Shown: positions 29,625 to 40,251, counted from the stretch's first letter. The stretch: DNA of 64,000 nucleotides from Moraxellaceae bacterium (GCA_004173455.1 SECL01000026.1:23367-87366), one strand, 5' to 3'. Notes: generated by a model not told the origin, from the letters alone. Translations and numbers: made by a program.

Positions 29625-31523
29625 GTGAGTCAATATACTGCTCAGTCGCTAGAGGTATTGTCCGGCCTCGATCCGGTGCGTCGTCGCCCCGGCATGTACA
29701 CCGACACCTCACGCCCCAACCATCTGGCGCAGGAAGTCATCGACAATGCGGTGGATGAGGCGCTGGCCGGTCATGCCGATGAAGTCACGGTAGTGGTGTA
29801 CAAGGATGGTTCGCTCTCGGTACAGGATAATGGCCGTGGTATGCCAGTGGACATTCATCCGGAATATGGCCAAAGCGGCATTGAGATCATTTTGACCCGG
29901 TTGCATGCGGGCGGCAAATTTTCTACCGACAATTACCAGTTTTCCGGGGGGTTGCACGGGGTTGGAATCTCGGTGGTCAACGCGTTGTCAAATCGGGTAG
30001 AAGTCCGTGTGCAACGTCAGGGCAACTTGTACAGCATGAACTTTGCGCATGGTGAGCCGATTGATGCCTTGAGCGTTCAGGAAAAAGCGGTGCCCAAGCG
30101 TCAGTCCGGCACGCTGGTGCGTTTCTGGCCGGAAGCCAAATATTTTGATAGCCCCAAATTTTCGCTGCGGGCGCTCAAGCATGCCCTAAAAGCCAAGGCC
30201 GTTTTATCAGCCGGATTAAAGGTCAGCTTTCATGATGAAGACAGCGGCGAAACGCTGGTCTGGCAATTTGAAAATGGCTTGCTGGATTATCTTAAGGATG
30301 AGCTGGACGGCCGCGACATTGTTCCGGTTGAACCGTTTGTTGCTGTTGCCAGTGTCGAGCGGGCGCATTGCGAGTTTGCCATTTGCTGGAACGCTGAGGG
30401 CGGCGGCTCTTTACAAAATAGTGTTCAGGAAAGTTACGTTAACCTGATTCCCACGGCGCAGGGTGGCACGCATGTCAATGGCTTGCGTTCCGGGATCACT
30501 GATGCCTTACGTGAGTTTTGTGAGCTACGCAACCTGTTGCCGCGCAATTTAAAGCTGGCCGCCGATGATGTATGGGATGGGGTTAATTTTATCCTGTCAC
30601 TCAAATTACAGGAACCGCAGTTTTCTGGTCAAACCAAGGAGCGTCTGTCTAGCCGTGATGCGGCCGGTATTGTGCAAAACATCGTTAAGGATGCTTTTTC
30701 GCTGTGGTTAAACCAAAATCCTGAGGTGGCCACCCAACTGGCCGAACTGGCGATTGAGCGGGCAGGTCGTCGCTTAAAAGCCGCCAAAAAAGTGGAACGC
30801 AAAAAGATTGCTTCGGGGCCTGCACTTCCCGGCAAGCTGGCGGATTGCTCTGGGGCAACCCGTGAAGACACTGAACTGTTTCTGGTGGAAGGCGATTCGG
30901 CTGGCGGCAGTGCCAAGCAAGCGCGTAACCGTATTTTTCAGGCGATCATGCCGCTACGGGGCAAGATTTTAAATACCTGGGAAGTCTCGTCTGATGAGGT
31001 GCTCGCCTCAGAAGAAGTGCATAATATTGCGATTGCGATAGGTGTTGATCCGGGCAGTGATGATTTGTCCGAATTGCGCTATGGCAAGATTTGCATTCTG
31101 GCCGATGCCGATTCGGATGGCTTGCACATTGCTACGCTGCTGTGTGCCTTGTTTGTGCGGCATTTTCCAACATTAGTAGAAGAAGGCCATTTGTTTGTGG
31201 CCATGCCGCCGCTATACCGGATTGATGCGGGCAAGGAAGTGCATTATGCGCTGGACGATGCAGAGCTTGAGCAGACCCTCAAAAAAATCAAAAGCCGCGG
31301 TACACCACAAATTACCCGTTTTAAGGGATTGGGTGAAATGAATCCACTGCAATTGCGCGAAACCACTATGGATCCAAACACACGCCGGCTGGTGCAACTG
31401 GATCTGGATGACAGCCATTACACCGCGGGTCTGCTGGACAAGTTGCTGGCCAAGAAGCGTTCGGCAGATCGCAAGGTCTGGCTGGAAGAAAAAGGCAATC
31501 TGGCCGATGTCGCCGCCTTATAA
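29625..31523 (+). CDS. parE: DNA topoisomerase IV subunit B
   Basis: The 632-residue ATPase subunit of topoisomerase IV, which unlinks daughter chromosomes. The GHKL ATP site begins EVIDNAVDEALAG, followed by DNGRGMPVD and GGLHGVGISVVNALS. The TOPRIM part shows EGDSAGGSAKQ and DADSDGLHI. A GTG at 29625 (giving MSQYTAQSLEVLSGLDP) with GGGA upstream fits the family start; an earlier ATG at 29574 would add 17 unlikely residues. Confidence 0.96.
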   Translation: MSQYTAQSLEVLSGLDPVRRRPGMYTDTSRPNHLAQEVIDNAVDEALAGHADEVTVVVYKDGSLSVQDNGRGMPVDIHPEYGQSGIEIILTRLHAGGKFSTDNYQFSGGLHGVGISVVNALSNRVEVRVQRQGNLYSMNFAHGEPIDALSVQEKAVPKRQSGTLVRFWPEAKYFDSPKFSLRALKHALKAKAVLSAGLKVSFHDEDSGETLVWQFENGLLDYLKDELDGRDIVPVEPFVAVASVERAHCEFAICWNAEGGGSLQNSVQESYVNLIPTAQGGTHVNGLRSGITDALREFCELRNLLPRNLKLAADDVWDGVNFILSLKLQEPQFSGQTKERLSSRDAAGIVQNIVKDAFSLWLNQNPEVATQLAELAIERAGRRLKAAKKVERKKIASGPALPGKLADCSGATREDTELFLVEGDSAGGSAKQARNRIFQAIMPLRGKILNTWEVSSDEVLASEEVHNIAIAIGVDPGSDDLSELRYGKICILADADSDGLHIATLLCALFVRHFPTLVEEGHLFVAMPPLYRIDAGKEVHYALDDAELEQTLKKIKSRGTPQITRFKGLGEMNPLQLRETTMDPNTRRLVQLDLDDSHYTAGLLDKLLAKKRSADRKVWLEEKGNLADVAAL

Positions 31524-32005
31524 GTCGCTGTAGGCAGTCGTTTTGCTGAAATAAAGATTCAAAACCAGCAAAACGGCTTTCTAGCCAAGCAAGTGAATTA
31601 AGTGGTTGATTGTTTGGCTGATCCGCGCGGCTTTAATGGCGTAGAAATTTTTGCCTGATTTGGGCATTCATTCTTAATTTTTCCTTAGTTTATGCCGAAT
31701 AATTCAGGCTTTTTATAAAGCTGTGCTTAATATTGATTAATTTGTTTCAAATGGTGAAATTCACCTAAATCGCGCTGGTGCCGTTAGTTTTCCATGCTAT
31801 CTTCAAAGTGTTCTCGGATTAAAACGAACAAGGGTCTTGGTCAGTGTTTGCCTTTTATCTGGGCTGTTATATTGGGCATTGTGCAGTCCTCAACGACTAT
31901 CGGTGCATGATCAGCCTAGTAAGTTGCAGTCGGGTATAGGGCAGGCCGAACCAAAAGTTAGCGACTGTTTGACAGGCGTATAATGCAAGTGAGGAACCTT
32001 AGATT
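31524..32005. other. 482-bp intergenic region between parE and hpf
   Basis: Just after parE, CGTTTTGCTG (31539-31548) and CAGCAAAACG (31565-31574) form a 10-bp hairpin with a 17-base loop, followed only by GCTTTCT, perhaps a weak terminator. No gene is seen in the rest, which should hold the promoter of the hibernation factor. Confidence 0.5.
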
Positions 32006-32368
32006 ATGAATATTGAAGTTCGTACAGATAACCATATTGAAGGCACGGCACGCATGATCGATTACGTGCGTGAGCAGCTTAAAAGCGAATTTAGCCGCTA
32101 TAGTGAAAAAGTCACCAACATTGAAGTGCATTTTAGCGATGAAAATGCTGATAAAGGTGGCGATCAGGACAAACGCTGTGCGATTGAAGCACGTGTTGCC
32201 GGTTTAAAACCCATGGCTGTGACCAATAAAGCGCCGAGTGTTGATTTGGCGCTGGATGGTGCGATTGAAAAACTGCATCACATGTTTGAGCATACCTTAA
32301 GCAAGCTCACTGACCATCGACACGAAACCCGGCCAAACTGGGAAGAACTGGTGCCCGAGGAAGAATAA
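32006..32368 (+). CDS. hpf: ribosome hibernation promoting factor (HPF/YfiA family)
   Basis: A 120-residue short HPF/RaiA-type protein that binds the decoding centre of 30S and inactivates ribosomes in slow growth. The beta-alpha-beta-beta-beta-alpha fold is visible: MNIEVRTDNHIEG, IDYVREQLKSEFSRY, NIEVHFSDEN, and DLALDGAIEKLHHMFEHTLSKLTDH. The acidic tail PNWEELVPEEE resembles YfiA. It has no C-terminal dimerisation domain. Confidence 0.85.
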   Translation: MNIEVRTDNHIEGTARMIDYVREQLKSEFSRYSEKVTNIEVHFSDENADKGGDQDKRCAIEARVAGLKPMAVTNKAPSVDLALDGAIEKLHHMFEHTLSKLTDHRHETRPNWEELVPEEE

Positions 32369-32373
32369 TTTTC

Positions 32374-32406
32374 AAAAAAGCCCGTCAAATCATGTCGGGC
32401 TTTTTT
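32374..32406 (+). terminator. terminator of hpf
   Basis: AAAAAAGCCCG and CGGGCTTTTTT pair perfectly around 11 bases, six bases after the hpf stop. Confidence 0.9.
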
Positions 32407-32461
32407 GTCAGAGCCGCCAGAGCCTGTTAAGCTGTCGTTATAATATCTGGATTGAGAAATT

Positions 32462-33004
32462 ATGTTAAATCCCCAGCAAAACGCATTATTACAAGCCATT
32501 GACGAGCTGGATGTGGCTCAGGTGCAGCAGTTATTGCAGCAGGTTGATCCCAATTTTATTGATGAAGAAGCTGGCCCGCCGGTGTCCAAACTGTGTGACC
32601 AGTTGTTCCGTTGGTGGGAAAATATTTGCGAGGCACATGAGGCCAATCAGCCGCTCAGCGAAGCAGAAAAAACAGATCAGTTGCAACCGTATATCGATAT
32701 TTTGCAGGCCTTGATTAAAGCGAATGCCAACCTACATTTGTGGGACAGTGAAGAACTGTATGGCCCGCTATGGGATGCTGCTAGTGCTGCCTGCGAACCT
32801 GTGGTTAAAATTCTGCTGGCGCATGAAGTTGATCCCAATACCCGCGATGATGAAGGCATGACCATTTTGTCTTCCATTAGCGACCTGTTCTTTGATTGTG
32901 ATTTTGACCAGATTGACTGGGCTGAGGCACTGCCGGAAGAACGCGCAACCTTAGAATTACTGCGCCAGCATGGTGCCAAAATGAGCAAGGAATTGGCCAG
33001 CTAA
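32462..33004 (+). CDS. ankyrin-repeat-like hypothetical protein
   Basis: A 180-residue soluble acidic protein with two or three degenerate ankyrin repeats: ALLQAIDELDVAQVQQLLQQVDPNF, LWDAASAACEPVVKILLAHEVDPNTRDDEGMTIL, and the final LELLRQHGAKM. Such repeats mediate protein binding. No catalytic or export signal. It is a stand-alone gene between two terminators. Confidence 0.7.
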   Translation: MLNPQQNALLQAIDELDVAQVQQLLQQVDPNFIDEEAGPPVSKLCDQLFRWWENICEAHEANQPLSEAEKTDQLQPYIDILQALIKANANLHLWDSEELYGPLWDAASAACEPVVKILLAHEVDPNTRDDEGMTILSSISDLFFDCDFDQIDWAEALPEERATLELLRQHGAKMSKELAS

Positions 33005-33021
33005 ATGGGCTGGATCTATCA

Positions 33022-33059
33022 GGCCGATTGCCCTTATGACAGGGGTTACGGCCTTTTTT
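33022..33059 (+). terminator. terminator of the ankyrin-like gene
   Basis: GGCCG and CGGCC pair with a second short CCC/GGG stem inside and an internal loop, followed by TTTTTT. Confidence 0.65.
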
Positions 33060-33177
33060 AGATTAAGGGTTTCCAATCAGGTGCTGTTGGGTTAAGGCCT
33101 GATGCATTGTTTTTGTTATATAAGTATTTATTTTTTAAATTTTTTAATCCTCAAAAATGTGATTGCTCAGTAAAATT

Positions 33178-35415
33178 ATGACCACTTTTGTGCAAAACGC
33201 GACAGAAAACCGTTCAGTTGCCGAGTTTACCGAACAGGCGTATCTCAACTATGCCATGTACGTGATTATGGATCGCGCACTGCCGCATATTGCTGATGGC
33301 CTAAAGCCAGTGCAGCGCCGCATTGTGTATGCCATGAGCGAGCTGGGTCTTAAAAGTAGTGGCAAACCCAAAAAATCAGCGCGGACGGTGGGTGATGTAC
33401 TGGGTAAGTATCATCCGCATGGTGATAGCGCCTGCTATGAAGCCATGGTGCTGATGGCGCAACCATTTAGTTATCGCTATCCGCTGATTAGCGGGCAAGG
33501 CAACTGGGGTTCGCCCGATGATCCCAAATCCTTTGCTGCCATGCGCTATACCGAAGCCAAGCTGTCGGCGTATAGTGAGGTATTGCTGAGCGAGCTGGGA
33601 CAAGGCACGGTAGACTGGCAGGACAACTTTGACGGTTCACTCAAAGAACCAGTCACCTTGCCTGCGCGCCTCCCCAATATTTTGCTGAATGGCACCACGG
33701 GCATTGCCGTGGGCATGGCCACCGATATTCCGCCACACAACCTGCGTGAAGTGGCCAAAGGCACCATTGCGTTACTGAAAAACCCTGAATTAACCGATAA
33801 AAAGCTGGCCGGTTTTATTCCGGGGCCAGATTTACCCACCAAAGCTGAAATTATTACCAGCCCGGATGATTTGCTCAAGATTCAAACCACTGGTCGTGGT
33901 AGCTATCGCATGCGTGCGGTATACAGTGTGGATAACCGTCGTCATGAAAAGCCTGAGATCATTATTACCGCACTGCCATATCAGGTATCCGGCAACAAGA
34001 TTCTGACCCAGATTGCTGACCAGATGCAGGCCAAAAAACTGCCATTGATCACCGATTTGCGCGATGAATCCGACCATGAAAACCCAACCCGTCTGGTGAT
34101 TGAGCTGCGTTCCAACCGTGTGGATGCTGATGCGGTGATGAGTCATTTGTTTGCCACCACCGATCTGGAAAGCAGTTACCGGGTCAACCTGAACATGATT
34201 GGTCAGGATGGTCGCCCGCAGGTCAAATCCATTCGTGAGATTTTGCTTGAGTGGCTGGACATTCGTCAGCTCACGGTCAAACGTCGCCTGCGCTTTCAGC
34301 TGGATAAAATAGAACGTCGCCTGCATATTCTGGCGGGTCTTTTAATTGCCTATCTGGACATTGATACGGTGATTAAGATTATTCGGGAGCAAGACAAACC
34401 CAAGCCGGTGCTAATGCAGCATTTTGGCATCGATGAAATTCAGGCTGAGGCCATTTTGGAACTCAAGCTACGTCATCTGGCGCGACTTGAGGAAATGGAA
34501 ATCCGCCGTGAGCAGGATGAACTAAATGCGCAGGCCGAAAAGCTACGCGACCAGCTCAACAATCCTGAATCATTAAAAACCCTGATTATTGATGAACTAC
34601 AGACCGATGCCAAAACCCATGGTGATGAGCGCCGGTCGCCCGTTGTGCAACGCGCAGAAGCCACCGCACTTAAGGAAAGCGACCTGATTCCAGCCGAATC
34701 CATTACCGTGGTGTTGTCGCAGGCGGGCTGGATTCGTGCTGCCAAGGGTGACATTGATGCCAGCAACCTGAATTATCGTGCCGGTGATCAGTATCTGACG
34801 CATTATGCGGGTAAATCCAATCAGCGTGTGTTTGTGCTAGATAGCAGCGGCCGCAGTTATACGGTTGCAGCCAGCACCTTGCCCTCAGCGCGCAGTCTGG
34901 GCGAACCCTTGACCACACGACTTAATCCGCCTGCGGGTAGCCGTTTTGTGGATTTGATTATGGGAGAGGAAAGTCAGTCGATTATTCTGGCCAGCAGTCT
35001 GGGTTATGGTTTTGCCAGCACGATTGCCAGTCTGGACACCACGGCTAAAGCAGGTAAGGCACTGGTCAATCTGGGCGAAGATGGCGAACTGCTGCCACTG
35101 CTTGAAGTACCCGAACAGGCCGACCAGTTCGCAGTATTGTCGTCTAGCGGTCGCCTGCTGATCTTTGCACTGGCTGACTTGCCGGTCATGAGTAAGGGCA
35201 AAGGCAACAAGCTGATTGCGCTGGAACAAGGCGAGCGCATTCAAACCATGGCAGTACTCAATGCCAGCAGTAGCCTTGCCATTGAAGCGGGTAGCCGTAC
35301 CATTACCCTCAAAGGTAATGATCTGGCGCACTATATGAGCAAACGCGGATTGCGTGGTCATTTGCTGCCGCGAGGCTATCAAAAAGTTTTAGGCATGCGT
35401 ACAATTTGGCCTTAA
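33178..35415 (+). CDS. parC: DNA topoisomerase IV subunit A
   Basis: The 745-residue DNA-cleaving subunit of topoisomerase IV. The catalytic Tyr is Y124 in [11 protein letters not shown]. The quinolone-determining region reads [15 protein letters not shown], with Ser84 and Glu88 both wild type, so no classical fluoroquinolone resistance change is present in ParC. C-terminal beta-pinwheel blades follow from about residue 500. ATG 33178 is preferred over TTG 33163. parE lies 1.6 kb upstream in the same orientation. Confidence 0.96.
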   Translation: MTTFVQNATENRSVAEFTEQAYLNYAMYVIMDRALPHIADGLKPVQRRIVYAMSELGLKSSGKPKKSARTVGDVLGKYHPHGDSACYEAMVLMAQPFSYRYPLISGQGNWGSPDDPKSFAAMRYTEAKLSAYSEVLLSELGQGTVDWQDNFDGSLKEPVTLPARLPNILLNGTTGIAVGMATDIPPHNLREVAKGTIALLKNPELTDKKLAGFIPGPDLPTKAEIITSPDDLLKIQTTGRGSYRMRAVYSVDNRRHEKPEIIITALPYQVSGNKILTQIADQMQAKKLPLITDLRDESDHENPTRLVIELRSNRVDADAVMSHLFATTDLESSYRVNLNMIGQDGRPQVKSIREILLEWLDIRQLTVKRRLRFQLDKIERRLHILAGLLIAYLDIDTVIKIIREQDKPKPVLMQHFGIDEIQAEAILELKLRHLARLEEMEIRREQDELNAQAEKLRDQLNNPESLKTLIIDELQTDAKTHGDERRSPVVQRAEATALKESDLIPAESITVVLSQAGWIRAAKGDIDASNLNYRAGDQYLTHYAGKSNQRVFVLDSSGRSYTVAASTLPSARSLGEPLTTRLNPPAGSRFVDLIMGEESQSIILASSLGYGFASTIASLDTTAKAGKALVNLGEDGELLPLLEVPEQADQFAVLSSSGRLLIFALADLPVMSKGKGNKLIALEQGERIQTMAVLNASSSLAIEAGSRTITLKGNDLAHYMSKRGLRGHLLPRGYQKVLGMRTIWP

Positions 35416-35605
35416 AGCGGGGTAAGGGGCGCAAGTCCCTTCAATATGACAACATGAAAATATTAGCAGGAGCTTAAACCAGCGCTGTGTCGTTAAAACA
35501 TTTCTTGACTAATGGGCACTAACTTGGTTTAACCCTAATTAAATATCTTATGATAATCTTAGCCTAAGCTAGTGATCACCGATGCATACAGGAGCGTTTT
35601 TCAAC

Positions 35606-37279
35606 ATGGATCATATTTGGTACAAGACGTACAAAACGGCAGGTATTCCAGAACAAATTGTGATGCCGTCAGAGAACACCTCAATGGTGGACTTGTTCGA
35701 ACAGAATTTCCAGAAATTCGGTTCGCGAGATGCCTTTATCTGTATGGATAAAGCCATGAGCTTTTCCGAGCTGGACAACGCCAGTCGCAAGTTTGCCGCT
35801 TACCTGCAATCTTTGAACCTGAGCAAAGGTGCGCGTGTGGCCGTGATGATGCCCAACGTACTGCAATATCCAGTCGCAGCCATTGGTATTCTGCGTGCCG
35901 GTTATGTGCTGGTCAATGTAAATCCGCTTTATACTGCGCGCGAACTGGAGCACCAGCTCAAGGATTCTGGCTCGGAAGTGCTGATCATTGTTGAAAACTT
36001 TGCGCATATTTTCTCACAAATCCAGAGCAATACCCCAGTCAAACACACCATTGTGACCGGTGTGGGCGATATGCTGGGTACGGTAAAAGGTCTGATTGTC
36101 AACATGGTGCTACGCCATGTGCGCAAGCAAATTCCAGCGTGGGACATTAAGGGTCATGTAAAATTCAATGCTGCCCTGAACAAGTTCAATGCCAACCGCT
36201 ACAAGCGTCCGGTAATGAACCTGAATGACACCGCCGTGCTGCAATATACCGGCGGCACCACCGGGGTGTCCAAAGGTGCCGAATTGACGCACAGCAATCT
36301 GGTGGCCAACCTGTTACAAGTAGAAGCCATCTTCAAGAGTGCCTTTGATGAAGGCTCGACCGCTGAGCAAAACAATATTCTGTGTGCGTTGCCGCTGTAT
36401 CACATTTTTGCGTTTATGGTGTGTGCCATGTTCGGCATGTACACTGGTTCGACCAATATTCTGGTGCCAAACCCGCGCGACATTCCAGGGCTGGTTAAGG
36501 AGTTAGCCAAATATCCACCGGCTTTCTTCCCGGCAGTGAATACGCTGTTCAATGCGCTGGTCAACAATGCCGACTTCCAGAAACTGGATTTTAGCAAGCT
36601 CAAAGTCGCAATGGGTGGTGGTATGGCTGTATTGCCATCGACTGCTGAAGCATGGCAAAAAATTACTGGCCGTCCGATTGTGGAAGGCTATGGCTTGTCT
36701 GAAACTTCTCCGGTTGCGACTGCTAATCCGCCATCCATCACCAAATACACCGGAACGATTGGTATTCCATTGTCGTCTACTGAAGTGGCGATTCTGGATG
36801 ATGACGGCAAGCATCTGGCGATTGGCGAGCAGGGTGAAATTTCTATCCGCGGCCCTCAAGTGATGAAAGGCTACTGGCAGCGTGCGGACGAAACCGCCAA
36901 AGTCATGACGGCTGACAATTACTTCCGTACCGGCGATATCGGCATTATGGATGAAAACGGCTACGTTAAAATTGTAGACCGTAAAAAAGACATGATTCTG
37001 GTGTCTGGCTTCAACGTCTATCCAAGTGAAATTGAAGAAGTGGTCACTCACCATCCGAAAGTGCTGGAAGCCGCAGCCATTGGCGTAGCGGATGCTAAAA
37101 GCGGTGAAGTGCCTAAACTGTTTATTGTGAAAAAAGATCCAAGCCTCACCGTGGATGAAGTGCTGGCCTATACCAAGCAAAACCTCACTGGCTATAAGCA
37201 ACCCAAATACGTTGAATTTATCGACGAGTTGCCAAAATCCAACGTGGGCAAAATCTTGCGTAAAGACCTGCGCAAATAA
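35606..37279 (+). CDS. fadD: long-chain fatty acid-CoA ligase
   Basis: A 557-residue AMP-forming acyl-CoA synthetase, which activates fatty acids for beta-oxidation or lipid synthesis. The adenylation P-loop is YTGGTTGVSKGAELTH, the A4-A5 region has EGYGLSETSP, then YFRTGDIG and the hinge DRKKDMILVSGFNVYPSEIEE, and the catalytic Lys lies in SNVGKILRKDL. AGGAG sits 11 bases before ATG 35606; an upstream ATG at 35582 overlaps it. Close to Acinetobacter FadD throughout. Confidence 0.94.
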   Translation: MDHIWYKTYKTAGIPEQIVMPSENTSMVDLFEQNFQKFGSRDAFICMDKAMSFSELDNASRKFAAYLQSLNLSKGARVAVMMPNVLQYPVAAIGILRAGYVLVNVNPLYTARELEHQLKDSGSEVLIIVENFAHIFSQIQSNTPVKHTIVTGVGDMLGTVKGLIVNMVLRHVRKQIPAWDIKGHVKFNAALNKFNANRYKRPVMNLNDTAVLQYTGGTTGVSKGAELTHSNLVANLLQVEAIFKSAFDEGSTAEQNNILCALPLYHIFAFMVCAMFGMYTGSTNILVPNPRDIPGLVKELAKYPPAFFPAVNTLFNALVNNADFQKLDFSKLKVAMGGGMAVLPSTAEAWQKITGRPIVEGYGLSETSPVATANPPSITKYTGTIGIPLSSTEVAILDDDGKHLAIGEQGEISIRGPQVMKGYWQRADETAKVMTADNYFRTGDIGIMDENGYVKIVDRKKDMILVSGFNVYPSEIEEVVTHHPKVLEAAAIGVADAKSGEVPKLFIVKKDPSLTVDEVLAYTKQNLTGYKQPKYVEFIDELPKSNVGKILRKDLRK

Positions 37280-37300
37280 GCTTTTCTAGGGACGTAAATA

Positions 37301-37328
37301 AAAAGCAGTCCTGATGGGCTGCTTTTTT
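37301..37328. terminator. terminator after fadD
   Basis: AAAAGCAG and CTGCTTTT pair around ten bases and are followed by TT on the plus strand and by TTTATTTA on the minus strand, so it may serve both convergent genes. Confidence 0.8.
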
Positions 37329-37348
37329 ATGAACTGACATTTTATGCG

Positions 37349-37765
37349 CTAAAAACCTTGCATCAGCCTAAGTAAATAAGGCCGCGTTAATTTGAACAAC
37401 AAGGTAAAGCTGCCCAGTGCGACCAGTTGCAACACCAAATGCGCCTGATCAAACTGCAACTGATGGCTGAGCACATTATCAATCAGACAAAAAATCACGA
37501 CTATGCCCAGCAATAATCCCAATGAGCGCTGATAAACACTGGCCAAAATCAATAACAGACAACTGACGACAAACGTGGCCAGTAGCGAAAACACATTTTG
37601 GTTAGCGGCCATCACACTAATGATCAGTGCCACAATTACTGCCACCACGATGGTTATTTTATTCAGGTGTTTTTCAAGCTGCTGTTGCCGCGCCAGTGCC
37701 GCACTTAGGGAATCAGTAGGCATGGCCGTGGTCGCAGGTTTGGAATGCGGTGCTGGATCAGACAT
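37349..37765 (-). CDS. hypothetical inner-membrane protein
   Basis: A 138-residue protein: a polar Pro/Ala-rich N-terminus (about 1-35), a short Gln-rich helix, then three or four transmembrane segments (about 38-57, 61-77, 82-98 and 112-128). No family recognised. The frame is open from 37897, but ATG 37765 (MSDPAPHSKP) with GGGG upstream is more natural than a Phe-rich extension. Overlaps nothing; convergent with fadD. Confidence 0.6.
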   Translation of the reverse strand: MSDPAPHSKPATTAMPTDSLSAALARQQQLEKHLNKITIVVAVIVALIISVMAANQNVFSLLATFVVSCLLLILASVYQRSLGLLLGIVVIFCLIDNVLSHQLQFDQAHLVLQLVALGSFTLLFKLTRPYLLRLMQGF

Positions 37766-37991
37766 ACATTTACCCCGTACGATGAATGATACGTTCAAAA
37801 AGTATTTAAAAAACTGGCCAAAAAATACTAAAAAGCCAGAAGAAAACCATAAAAGACTCTGAGAAAAGTGCAGGAAAATCTCGGCACGCAACATCATGGC
37901 ATGAAATAATCAGCTCTGGCTAAAAAATCACATTATTATAGAAATGGTTGTGCTAAGGTTGTGCTGTTTTTTCAAATTTTAATAAAAGCCA

Positions 37992-38387
37992 ATGAGTTCA
38001 ATTAATACCCTGATTTATGTCATTTTGGCAGCGTGTTTGCTGCCGTATGTATTTGCCTGGATTGCCAAATTAAGTGGTGGTTTTAGCCTAAAGGATAACC
38101 AGCAGCCGCGTGAATTTATGGCACGATTGACCGGCATGGCGGCACGCGCCAATGCGGTACAGCTCAACAGTTTTGAAAGCTTGCCACTGTTTTTGGCGAG
38201 CGTGCTGCTGGCCGAATATCTGGTGGTGCCTACGGCCATTACCTTTAACTTGAGCGTGGCCTATCTGGTGCTACGCCTGTTATATGGTGTTGCCTATCTG
38301 GCCAACTGGGCCACATTACGCAGTATTTTATGGTTGCTGTCGATGGCGTGTCCGATACTGCTGCTACTGCTGACCGCCCGAATTTAG
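37992..38387 (+). CDS. MAPEG family membrane protein
   Basis: A 131-residue four-helix inner-membrane protein of the MAPEG superfamily (membrane-associated proteins in eicosanoid and glutathione metabolism). The core motif ARANAVQLNSFESLPLFLASVLLAEY (split over helices 2 and 3) is characteristic. Bacterial members are thought to have glutathione-linked activity, but the substrate is unknown. Confidence 0.85.
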   Translation: MSSINTLIYVILAACLLPYVFAWIAKLSGGFSLKDNQQPREFMARLTGMAARANAVQLNSFESLPLFLASVLLAEYLVVPTAITFNLSVAYLVLRLLYGVAYLANWATLRSILWLLSMACPILLLLLTARI

Positions 38388-38521
38388 GCCAATAGCAAGG
38401 CAGCCCTGCATTTTTAGCAGGATCAGTTGCAATGTTTGCTGCAATGGATGCCGGATCAGCCAACTTGAGGCTATAATATGCCACGTTTTTTAAACCACCC
38501 TTTTTGCAGTAGAGTGATGCT

Positions 38522-39049
38522 ATGAGCTACAACAATATTCCTCCCGGTAAAGATGCACCCAATGATATTTATGTGATCATTGAGATCCCAACCAATAGCG
38601 ATCCAATCAAATATGAAGTAGACAAAGACTCTGATGCTTTGTTTGTTGATCGCTTTTTGGGTACGCCCATGTTTTATCCTGCAAACTATGGTTATATTCC
38701 AAATACCCTGTCTGAAGATGGTGACGCGGCCGATGTGATGGTGGTGACACCTTATCCAGTGGTTGCTGGTTCAGTGATTCGTTGTCGCCCTGTGGGTATG
38801 CTGCGTATGGAAGATGAAAGTGGTATAGATGCAAAAATCATTGCTGTACCGCATGAAAAACTCACGCCAATGTACAAAAACGTACAGGAATATAGCGATT
38901 TACCTGAGCTATTCCTGAAACAAGTTGAACACTTCTTTACGCATTACAAAGATTTAGAACCCGGCAAGTGGGTTAAAATTAGCGGTTGGGGCAGCAGTGA
39001 AGAAGCCAAGCAAGAAATTTTAAAATCAATTGAAGCGGCTAAGAAATAA
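38522..39049 (+). CDS. ppa: inorganic pyrophosphatase
   Basis: A 175-residue family I pyrophosphatase that hydrolyses PPi and pulls biosynthetic reactions forward. The active-site strand is [19 protein letters not shown], with the metal-binding Asp residues, and the N-terminal Glu/Lys residues lie in [25 protein letters not shown] box (38472-38477) is visible just upstream. Confidence 0.96.
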   Translation: MSYNNIPPGKDAPNDIYVIIEIPTNSDPIKYEVDKDSDALFVDRFLGTPMFYPANYGYIPNTLSEDGDAADVMVVTPYPVVAGSVIRCRPVGMLRMEDESGIDAKIIAVPHEKLTPMYKNVQEYSDLPELFLKQVEHFFTHYKDLEPGKWVKISGWGSSEEAKQEILKSIEAAKK

Positions 39050-39063
39050 TTAGTCCTCAATTT

Positions 39064-39105
39064 AAAAATCCGCTTCTGTTGTTATGCACTGGAGCGGATT
39101 TTTTT
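39064..39105 (+). terminator. terminator of ppa
   Basis: AAAAATCCGCT and AGCGGATTTTT pair perfectly around 18 bases, followed by TT; 15 bases after the ppa stop. Confidence 0.88.
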
Positions 39106-39142
39106 ATGCCAACCTATTTTATAGATATTAAAAAGACAGATT

Positions 39143-39172
39143 AAAAAACGCCCTGTTTTAAGGCGTTTTTTT
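39143..39172 (+). terminator. second, tandem terminator downstream of ppa
   Basis: AAAAAACGCC and GGCGTTTTTT pair around CTGTTTTA plus one base and are followed by T. It lies 37 bases after the first terminator with no open frame between, so it is either a fail-safe or the end of a short RNA. The rest of the 321-bp spacer to 39370 is very AT-rich; ATGAC-AGCGTC-GTCAT at 39321-39336 is a small inverted repeat before the porin gene. Confidence 0.75.
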
Positions 39173-39370
39173 AAGGGATGCTAAAAAATGCACCAAGATG
39201 ACTGAGTAACTTGTAACCAAATTTTTGTATATAAAAAACAAGTTTTATAAAAATAAATTATATTATTCAGTGATTTAAATTAAAAATATCAACTTGGCAC
39301 GCCAATTGTATTAAGGAAATATGACAGCGTCGTCATTTAAAACATCGATCGTTCTTGGGGAGCGTGCGCA

Positions 39371-40171
39371 ATGAAATTTGGTTTAAAAACTCTGGTAGCT
39401 TCAGTAACCCTGATGGGTGCAATCAATAGTGCATTTGCGGCGGATGTGATCAGCATTCCAAATGTCACGACCACGGGCAGTGTGGCCATGACCACCGATT
39501 ACCGGTTTCGTGGTATTTCCCAAACCAGCAATAACCCGGCGGTGCAAGGTGGACTAACGTTTACTCATGAGTCTGGCGTATTTTTGGGCTTATGGGGCTC
39601 CAATGTGGCGAGTGTCGGCAACTCTAATTCAGCAGAAATGGATGCGATTATTGGCTATTCCATGCCGTTGACATTGAGTGCCAGTTTGGCGCCCACGCTG
39701 GAAGTTGGCTATATTCGCTACGGCTATTTTGGCACTGGAGACTCTGCACCCGGCAATGAACAGCCCGATTACAATGAGTTTTATGGCAAGCTCACCTTTG
39801 CTGATAGCCTGATCAAAGGCGATAGCTTGAGCGGTGCCGTGACCTACGCCAATGAATATTTTAATCAGTCTGATGAGTACTGGAACTTTAATGCCAGCTA
39901 TAGCGCACCCATTGCCGATACCGGATTTGGATTTGTTGGCAGCGTGGGCTATAACAGCTTTAAAAACAAGGCCATGATGGCACAGGCTGTGGGTGGTGAT
40001 GGCAGCGACGATAACTATGTGGATTATAAGGCCGGTGTGAATTTTGGTATTCAGGGCGTGACGGCTGAACTGGCCGCCATTGGCACCAATATCAGTACCA
40101 GTGGCTTTAGTAACGGTGATGAAAAACCTTATACCACCTCGGCGGTCTTTAGCCTGAGCAAGTCCTTCTAG
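39371..40171 (+). CDS. TorF family putative porin (first paralogue)
   Basis: A 266-residue outer-membrane beta-barrel candidate. A signal peptide ends in AFA-ADV (residue 23). The mature protein begins with the family's conserved strand TDYRFRGISQTSNNPAVQGG and continues as alternating beta strands to a C-terminal SLSKSF ending in Phe, as barrels do. GGGGAGCG is the ribosome site. It is clearly a paralogue of the protein at 42445 (same start TDYRFRG, YIRYGY/YIRYIY, QPDYNE, and SDDNYVDYK/SDDNYIDYK). The cargo is unknown. Confidence 0.82.
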   Translation: MKFGLKTLVASVTLMGAINSAFAADVISIPNVTTTGSVAMTTDYRFRGISQTSNNPAVQGGLTFTHESGVFLGLWGSNVASVGNSNSAEMDAIIGYSMPLTLSASLAPTLEVGYIRYGYFGTGDSAPGNEQPDYNEFYGKLTFADSLIKGDSLSGAVTYANEYFNQSDEYWNFNASYSAPIADTGFGFVGSVGYNSFKNKAMMAQAVGGDGSDDNYVDYKAGVNFGIQGVTAELAAIGTNISTSGFSNGDEKPYTTSAVFSLSKSF

Positions 40172-40221
40172 TGCGTTAACGTTGATTAGATGCAATTTAT
40201 TTTGCACCTGCCCATGCAGCC

Positions 40222-40251
40222 AAAAAAGAGCTGATGATTCAGCTCTTTTTT
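40222..40251. terminator. bidirectional terminator between the porin and comM
   Basis: AAAAAAGAGCTGA and TCAGCTCTTTTTT form a perfect 13-bp stem with a 4-base loop; U-tracts occur on both strands between convergent genes. Confidence 0.93.
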
